Source of the DNA: Dryococelus australis
Lineage: Eukaryota; Arthropoda; Insecta; Phasmatodea; Phasmatidae
DNA length: 64,000 nt
Direction: 5' to 3'
Assembly: GCA_029891345.1 (NCBI GenBank)
Contig: CM056997.1
Coordinates: 220,844,172-220,908,171 of the forward strand
Within the stretch, counting starts at the first letter, position 1, and each line of letters starts with the position of its first letter. The position numbers were made by a program, and so were the translations under genes. The notes under the pieces are model-generated. The model was not told where the DNA came from. It saw only the letters and a program-made list of their open reading frames with translations, and ran no database searches. Below, one piece after another: positions 57,190-64,000 of the stretch.

Positions 57190-59225
57190 ATCATCGGCCC
57201 TCCTAGCCCTCAGGCCTTCCGGGTCTTCTATCTAACAAAAAATTGTTTACATATATAAAATTATCATATCTGATGTAAAATTTATGATTACAATATATTT
57301 ATATTAATTTATTGAACCACTTCCAAGGAAACTTTAACTTTTAAAATACTCAAAACTTCATTAAAATATCCACCAAAATGTTATATCAAAATAATATAAG
57401 GCTCATATAAAATTTCATTAAATTCTCATACAATATTAAAATCGTAAACTATCACAACATATTAAAAACTTGATAAAAAATTTAAATCAGTTAAAATTTC
57501 ATCATACCTAATACTTGGAAACAGCAGTGAATGATTTCAGAGCTACAGGAGTAGGCCTATGGTCAGTTAACAGATATGTATTATATGCATTTCAGGAACA
57601 TCATTCTGTTGCTTCTTTCGTCGGCCACCCGGCGAAAGTTCGCGTCCATTAACACAGCATGCCGACACAGATGAAAATACTAACTGCCAGCCAACAAGTC
57701 AAGTGATTGCTGCCCAATAGGAAGATGGATGAACAAATCCTCCTTCACCAAGCTCGAGGCATAATCCATAGTCGCCCTTTTAGCCAGTGAAACAAATATC
57801 TCCACAATACAAGCAACTGCCGTTGTTTTCACTAGCAAGAATACGAGAGAGACACAAAAGGCAGCGGCTGTACTCACTCCATCCTCCTACAAAGCAGCTC
57901 TTGAAGCATTCCAAAAGACAACCAAACAGTGTGCTGCTTCTCCAAGCCGTTGACACCCACCCCCCATAAACCTGAAGTGAATGTATACAATGGAAATATA
58001 GTTGATTCACGATAACTTCGGCAATTTCTGAAGCCCTGCCAAACTTCTACTTTTGGTTACTGATTACGTATCCTTCCGCTACACGTAAACCTAAACACTG
58101 CCATGTGACTTATAACTGTCAAATGCGTTGGTTGCTGTTTACAGCTGTTCAAAGAATTATGTCATATTGCAGAAACCATTTCCTACGAATGTTCACTATT
58201 TAGGCCTATAACAATATTTAGGTCAGCTTTATAACTATCTGTTACACACGATATAGGACGTTACATATAATGCACAATATTTTTCCACGGCGGTGTTTGT
58301 TACAATTGTGGCGGAAACAACAGTAGTATTTAATCTGTTGTTCTTAATATGTGTTTGGAATAAAAGTTAAAACGAAGGGACAACCAGTCTAAAGAAACGA
58401 CACAGTAAATTCAAGCACGCAACTCGTGTCGCTTATTTATTGTACATCGACAAACATAAAAGATAGTGGTGAACATGCAAACACATAGGCCTACCGTAAC
58501 ATTTATTCCGCTTATATTTACATGCTTGGTACTTACTGGTTTGTAGGTTTATTTTATAATTTATTTTATTTTATCTGGGTGGGCTTAGTATTTCGGTGGG
58601 ATTGCTGCAGACATTCAAATCACAGATACGTAAGCTCATTACACAACTGTTTTCCAAACACCTTGCGCAAAGATAGAACGTTGTGATAAACAGACGTGAT
58701 GGTAAATAATTAATTTCGTCACATCAGTTCATGGTTGAAACGTATAAATTTTGCACATATTTGAAATCAACACACACCTGGCCTGCGTAACGATTACAAC
58801 GCAGCCACCACGCCCTTTCATACGCAACGATCACAACACATTTCACTCTGCCGTGGAAAAACATATTTATCACAACATTGTAACTTCCGTAGGATGTTTC
58901 AAAAACACGAGTACGAACTTGACGCTTCATTGAGAAACACGCCGTGTCATTGCATGTCGCCCGCCGCCGCCATATTGGGAACACTTTCCACACCACGCCT
59001 GCCAACCTGCTGGATTTGTAAGTGTCGCACGAGCTGTGTTGCGCCACCGCATATAAAATATGTCGTTGCATCTAAATACCATATAATAGGTATTTAAACA
59101 ATAAAATCTCGTTTCAGTTGTAAATTACAATCTCAAACATCATTATTGTTGCTGTAATTAGTATGAAATGTGCTGAAATTAGAAATAACAAAATGTATAC
59201 CTTTCCTACACAGGTAGTACGATCT
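57190..59225. other. No recognised gene
   Basis: AT-rich with a slightly GC-richer patch at 57,600-57,960 and 58,930-59,050 (GCCGCCGCCATATTGGGA). Frames on both strands there overlap and show no domain. Confidence 0.45.
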
Positions 59226-59229
59226 TCCT

Positions 59230-59302
59230 GAGAGAGAGAGAGAGAGACAGAAGGAGAGAGAGAGGGAGAGAGAGAAAAGAGACAGAGAGAACGCGAGAGA
59301 CA
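59230..59302. repeat. (GA)n microsatellite
   Basis: Imperfect GA-rich purine tract, complementary in type to the CT run at 3,037. Confidence 0.92.
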
Positions 59303-59304
59303 CA

Positions 59305-60970
59305 CTCTGCTTCGCTTATTGAACCTTTATTCCGAACGGGAAAAAAACCACCAGCCATACACACGGGAATTAGCGCGGATATTTTTAACTGCAGCAATGA
59401 AATGTGTTTCCGTCAGTGCTACCTAGCAATACAAATATATCAATTGGCAACGTCTATCTTACAAATAGTATACCTAAAACGAAGTTAAAAAATATTATAA
59501 GTGTGAACTATTTCTTACCGGCCATTGCCAACATATCGCTGTTTTCGCTGCTGTTAATTCGTATTTAATACGAAATAAATATTACAGGTCATATAAGATA
59601 CTAAGGTAAAGTTTCATTTATGCAATAATACAGTACTCTAAAGTTATCACAGTGTTAAATATTTGTGGAATACAAGGTTTTGGAAAACAGATTGACATAA
59701 TACGCCTAGGGTGATTTTTCAAAGGTTCTATTCTAAAAGGCCGAAGAAAGCGTGAATGGACTATATCTCAATACCATGTCATCTGTGAGACTGCAAGGAA
59801 AAAAACGCGATAAAATTTATGTCATGCAAAAAAACGTTTTCGTAAATATTTTGTTTGCGTGCAAAAGGCAAAGTAAAGGTTCCTCAGCAACACTTGCCCG
59901 TAACGACCTTTTTTCAATTTTATTTAACTTTTCTTAATTAAAGAAAGGTTATTATTAAGACAAAACTTAAAATAATAGTTAACAGGTTATATTAATAATA
60001 AGTACCTAAATGAAAAGGTGTGAAAAATGTAGAAATACTTAGCTATGTCCCTCCCTGCAGTTTATATTGCTTGTACCTAATTTGTAAGCAGACAATAGGC
60101 CTACACGTTTATCGTTTAAATTGAGCAGTTTATTAACAAAGCAAATTTATCGAGCGTGATCCATTGAGGGAATCGACGTGGTCCTTTTAAAGAACCTTAT
60201 ATCCATAAAGGAACCAGTTACACAATTTAAAAGTATTTTTCTACCGTACAACGTAGATGATTTTAAAAACTCCTTAATGTTGGTAAAGTGTATGTTTAGG
60301 GCCTACATGATTTGTAATTACATTATTTTTTCAACGATTTCGGTGCATTATTTATTATGCTATAACAGAAAATGCTTTCCAGATTCAACTATGGCACCTT
60401 TCTCCTACTTCTGCACCAAAGTTTCTAAATTAAAACTTTTCAATTATTTAAAAAATGCACATCTTTTATATAGAAACCATACCGTTTTACTCATTACGGC
60501 AACCTTTAGATAAGTCATTCTCCTTTTTATGCCGTCTTGAGCATAAGTGTAGCCACTGCGAGCAAGAAGAGAAAAACGGGAAATTCTGAAGGAAAAGGGA
60601 AATGCTGAGGGGGAAAGGTGACTATGATGTGAGATTTAAGGGAAACCTTTTGAAAACGAGCGGTTTTATTGATGGTCGGGAGGTGCGGATTTGGTTCCCG
60701 AAAGGTTCTGAATCCTGTGCCTGGTGCCTTTTGCCAGAACTCTCATTAATATACTACCGAACTGCTTCGATGGCATTGAAGATGACCTCGTTGAATATAA
60801 AAAATAAGCTACAAATGCTTTCGTGCCACTGCTACAGGCCTCCTCGTTGTAATTTACATTATACACAGCCTACATTTTGAAAACATAGCCTTTTGCATAC
60901 TACGTTTGTTTTACCTTGCATTGCCTCAGCGGAACTCTGCCTTCATAATTAGGAGACCCAACACAATGCC
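59305..60970. other. No recognised gene
   Basis: The plus frames 60,178-60,513 (111 aa) and 60,602-60,880 (92 aa) are not recognised; the first is AT-driven. Confidence 0.45.
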
Positions 60971-60977
60971 TTTATGG

Positions 60978-61215
60978 GGCCGAGGTTGGTGTAGTAGTGG
61001 TTAGGACGCTCGCCTCCTACAACTGTGAACTGGGTTCTATCCCCGGCGGGGCCTATACTAAATTTTCGCAATAGGCTTTTCTTGCAGGACGATACCGCTG
61101 GTCGTGGCCGGCGGATTTTCTCGGCAATCTCCCGTTTCCCCAGCCTTTGTAATTCCGGAGCTGCTCCATACTCACCTCATATAACACTCATCGGCTCTCA
61201 AGGCCATTGCTGTTT
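60978..61215 (+). mobile_element. tRNA-derived SINE, second subtype
   Basis: The head GGTTGGTGTAGTAGTGGTTA/GGACGCTCGCCTCC is close to a tRNA D arm (TGGTGTAGTGGTTAGGAC) with one extra triplet. The B box is GGGTTCTATCCCC. The body GCGGATTTTCTCGGCAATCT, GGAGCTGCTCCATACTCACC and CATCGGCTCTCAAGGCC is shared with the SINE at 62,971. Target duplications are not obvious. Confidence 0.75.
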
Positions 61216-61219
61216 AGAA

Positions 61220-62280
61220 TCGCCAAAATATCTGCACTCAACTATGCCCTTTTCAGAGTCACGGTAACTTGCAACATTTATTTCATGGACGTAATCAGTA
61301 TTATTGGGAAAACTAAATGTTAATGAGAAATAACATTTATTTTACCCAACACAAATAGTAAGTTTGTATACTGTGAAATAATTATTCTGTTGATGGAGCA
61401 AGATAAAATGGTTCACCATACATGTTGCCATTAAACAAGCGAAATATGTTGACCGGATATACGAAAAATGTAATGTTATGACCTAGATTCGATGCCAGAA
61501 TCTCCCTGGCCAAATTTTAAGACTCAGCTTCCACGCCCAAATTGGTAAATAACGAGGGCATAATAATTTAAGGAAAGTATACGGGAATATTATGTTTGTG
61601 GGCAAGGGCTAGGGACTTGAGGATCGAGGAACTAAAATGGCGGCGGTTTTTGTGATGTTCAAGCAAATGAGCTGTCGGCCACCTTGTTTCCAGCCGCCAT
61701 CTTTGTAACCAGTACGCCGTCATCTTGGGCAGCCATATTGGTAGCCAGTATGCCATTTTTCCTGCTCTATCGTTCTGTCCATATATTCCTTTTTAAAATG
61801 TATTGTTTTTACCCCTCGATTTCTTGTTTTTTTCATCGAAACGTCTAGAATGTATTCTCTATAATAGTTTCTCGTAAATTAATATTTTGCTTTCCCGCCA
61901 CCTCAGCTACATATCTGCCATATTGACAGTTCCCAAAAATACATCCCCATGATGTCGAGCTGCTAAATTAATAGCTAAAATTAAAAGTGTTCCTCAATTT
62001 TCCTCAGTGACTCTATTTTTTGACCGAGGAGTCAAAGAAGTCTCCTGACTTGAATGCGATGTGCTGTAAAAAATTAAATGTATAAATAATATTTTTCACT
62101 TAATTTGTAAAATGTACAGATATAAATGTACCGTGCGACGTATCTACGAACTCGTATTTTCAAGAAGAATTAGATTATGACGTCACAACTGTCGATTTTG
62201 TAAAGCATAATTTTATAAAAATAAAAGTTATGTATTTTAATTTAACACTTACAAACAAGTGTATCTAGAAATTTGCCTAC
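61220..62280. other. No recognised gene; GCCATATTGG-type words
   Basis: Around 61,630-61,765 the sequence has several GCCATCTT/GCCATATTGG/CCAGTA words spaced about 25-30 bp, like those at 7.6-8.0 kb. The 62-aa minus frame there is their shadow. Confidence 0.4.
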
Positions 62281-62284
62281 CAAT

Positions 62285-62528
62285 CAGCACCACACCTAGC
62301 ACCACAATCAGCACCACATCTAGCACCATAATCAGCAGCACATCTAGCACCACAGTTGGCACCACACCTAGCACCATAATCAGCACCACTTTTAGCACCA
62401 CACCTAGTACCAAAATTAGCACCACACTTAGCACCACACCTAACACCACAAGCAGCACCACATTTAGCACCACAATCAGCACCATATTCAGCACCACACT
62501 TAGCACTACATTCAGCTCTACACTTAGA
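62285..62528 (+). repeat. 12-bp minisatellite, about 20 units
   Basis: Units AGCACCACACCT and AGCACCACAATC alternate with small variants (AGCACCATAATC, AGCACCACATCT, AGCACCACTTTT). Being a multiple of three, it gives a Ser/Thr/Ile-rich plus frame (62,259-62,558) and a Val/Leu/Ile-rich minus frame; neither has a start context or neighbour that suggests a gene. Confidence 0.93.
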
Positions 62529-62970
62529 GAGTCAAATATTAATAGTATAATTTTATAAAATAAGCATTATGTGATTCATTTTATATATTTTTATTTAAAT
62601 TTTACATATAAGTGTATCGTGTGACGTGTCTACAAATTCTTTTTTTTAGACAGATAAGAATATGTCATTAGAAAATATGATTATGTGACTATAACCAGTG
62701 CCATACTGGATTTTATAAGCATATAAATGTAATAGTGAATATATCAAGTGTTATATATTTTCAAAGTTGTATTTTCAAGTCGAATGCTAAAGTAACCTTG
62801 TGAACTTTGATAATTCGCAATTTTCACTACATATTGAATTAAGTAGGCCTAGTACCAATTTTTATTTTTTTATTAATTATGTAACCAGTCCGAGTATCAA
62901 GGACAACACGGCAGTTACCGTACCACAGATCATGTTTTAAGTGCAATATGCCTATATATAAGTTCCACAG

Positions 62971-63168
62971 GTCCACGGTGGCTCAGCGGTTAGCCTGCTC
63001 GCCTCCCACCAATGCGATACGTGTTCAATCCCCGGCCGGGTCACTCCGGATTTTCGCATGTTGGTCGGTGGGTTTTCTCGGGGATCTCTCATTTCCCCGC
63101 CCTTTTGTTCCGGCGATGCTCCATACTCACCTCAATCAACTTCATCGGCTCTCAAGACCTCGCTGTTA
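62971..63168 (+). mobile_element. tRNA-derived SINE, full-length subtype
   Basis: The A box is in GGTGGCTCAGCGGTTAGCC and the B box is GTGTTCAATCCCC; the tRNA-like part ends GGCCGGGTCACTCCGG. The body includes GGTGGGTTTTCTCGGGGATC, TTCCGGCGATGCTCCATACT and CATCGGCTCTCAAGACC. It lies at the boundary of the ~120-bp satellite; the satellite resumes immediately after it. Confidence 0.85.
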
Positions 63169-63169
63169 A

Positions 63170-64000
63170 CTGTTGAAGCTATAGTCATCAAAATTCATAT
63201 CATACACTTAGTTCCCAATGTCGATGAGAGTAATAAGTTCAATTATGTCTTAAGCCCTTTTATAAACATAGTTAGTAATAATTTCCAGACTGTTGAACCC
63301 ATAGCCATTAAATTGTTATCATAGGCATCGCCCTCGATAGCTATGGGAGTGGTGTGTTCAATAATGCCTTCATCCCTGTTATATGAATAGTTAGTAATAA
63401 TTTCCGAAACATTGAAGCTATGGTTGTCAAATTCATATCACAGGCATCACCCCGATGTCGATGAGAGCGGTAAGTTCAATTATGCCTTAAGCCCTTTTAT
63501 ATGCATAGTTAGTCATAATACTGATTGTAGCACTGATCAATGTGATAAGTTCATTATATCTTAAGCCTTTTTATAAGCATAGTTAGTCAACATTTCCGAA
63601 CAGTTAAAGCTATAGTCATCAAATTCATATCATAAACATCGCCCCGATGTTAATAAGAGTAGCAAGTTCAATTATGCCTTAAGTCGTATTATAAGCATAA
63701 TTGATAAAAATTTCTGAACCATTCGAGATACAAATGCCAAAGTCATAGCATAGGCATCGCCCATGATGATGAGAAGGGTTGCAGTGTCAAGTATACCCTA
63801 TGTCTTCTTATAAGCATAGTTGATGGTAATTTCCGAACCATTTGAGATACAACAACCAAATTCATAAATTAGGCATCACCCACGACTATGAGAAGGGTCG
63901 AAGGGCCAAGTATACCCTGTGTCTACTTATCAACATTGTAGGCTATAATTGAACCATTTAAGATATAGTCATCAAATTCATAACATTGCCATAATCCATG
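63170..64000 (-). repeat. ~120-bp satellite, about seven units, running off the window
   Basis: Anchors CTATAGTCATCAAATTCAT lie at about 63,180, 63,295, 63,414, 63,606, 63,725, 63,845 and 63,960, mostly 115-121 bp apart, with one irregular 192-bp gap. The reverse complement gives the same GGTTCGGAAATTAC and TATGCTTATAA words as the units at 6,790-7,275. Units near the right end resemble the left-edge array most. Confidence 0.88.

Noticed and set aside
60178..60513. 111-aa plus-strand ORF
   Set aside because: AT-driven codons, no motif, no neighbours; length is possible by chance in this composition.
62249..62506. Val/Leu-rich membrane-protein-like ORF
   Set aside because: Antisense of the 12-bp minisatellite; hydrophobicity is a product of the repeat.

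Overview
This is an AT-rich, repeat-dominated window of a eukaryotic nuclear genome, most likely an arthropod (probably an insect with a large genome). The basis is the mix of families: tRNA-derived SINEs, a P-element-like transposon, a pogo-like transposase, a KRBA2-like integrase, an invertebrate RNase-H-like transposon protein, and Polinton (Maverick/adintovirus-like) gene remnants. Species cannot be named from the sequence. I see no intact host protein-coding gene, rRNA or tRNA gene. Almost every open frame is a repeat shadow or a decayed fragment with frameshifts and stops.

Layout. 1-3 kb: degenerate tandem sequence with C2H2 zinc-finger remnants and a long CT microsatellite. 4.1-6.35 kb: decayed transposon protein with a DNCxGQNKN-like signature. 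6.7-8.4 kb: a ~120-bp satellite and GCCAT-rich low-copy repeats. 8.96-9.88 kb: an interspersed element split by a SINE; its inverted partner lies at 40.8-41.6 kb. 14 kb: a gene-like but unrecognised minus-strand segment.

16.0-39.6 kb: remnants consistent with one very old Polinton-type element. On the minus strand are an integrase, an associated uncharacterised protein, possibly a coiled-coil protein, and a packaging-type ATPase. On the plus strand are a phospholipase-A2-like domain and a protein-primed family B DNA polymerase. It is swollen by an A-box minisatellite (18.8-19.7 kb), a 71-bp satellite of 17 nearly identical copies (20.1-21.3 kb), a 160/175-bp array (23.2-28.4 kb) and microsatellites. 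The polymerase is split by a 2.49-kb P-element-like transposon with inverted ends and a target duplication. That transposon's own transposase is split by a smaller minisatellite-bearing element, giving a readable three-level insertion history. Whether all pieces belong to one original element is an inference.

42-64 kb: SINEs, a CCAAT-rich repeat pair, a 92-bp array (46.3-47.8 kb), a KRBA2-like integrase fragment (49.6-50 kb), a second A-box minisatellite element (50.75-52.45 kb), a pogo-like transposase fossil (56.3-57.1 kb), a 12-bp minisatellite (62.3 kb) and, at the right edge, the ~120-bp satellite of 6.8-7.3 kb in the opposite orientation. The genes do not work together today: this is a graveyard of mobile elements whose order of arrival can be partly read.
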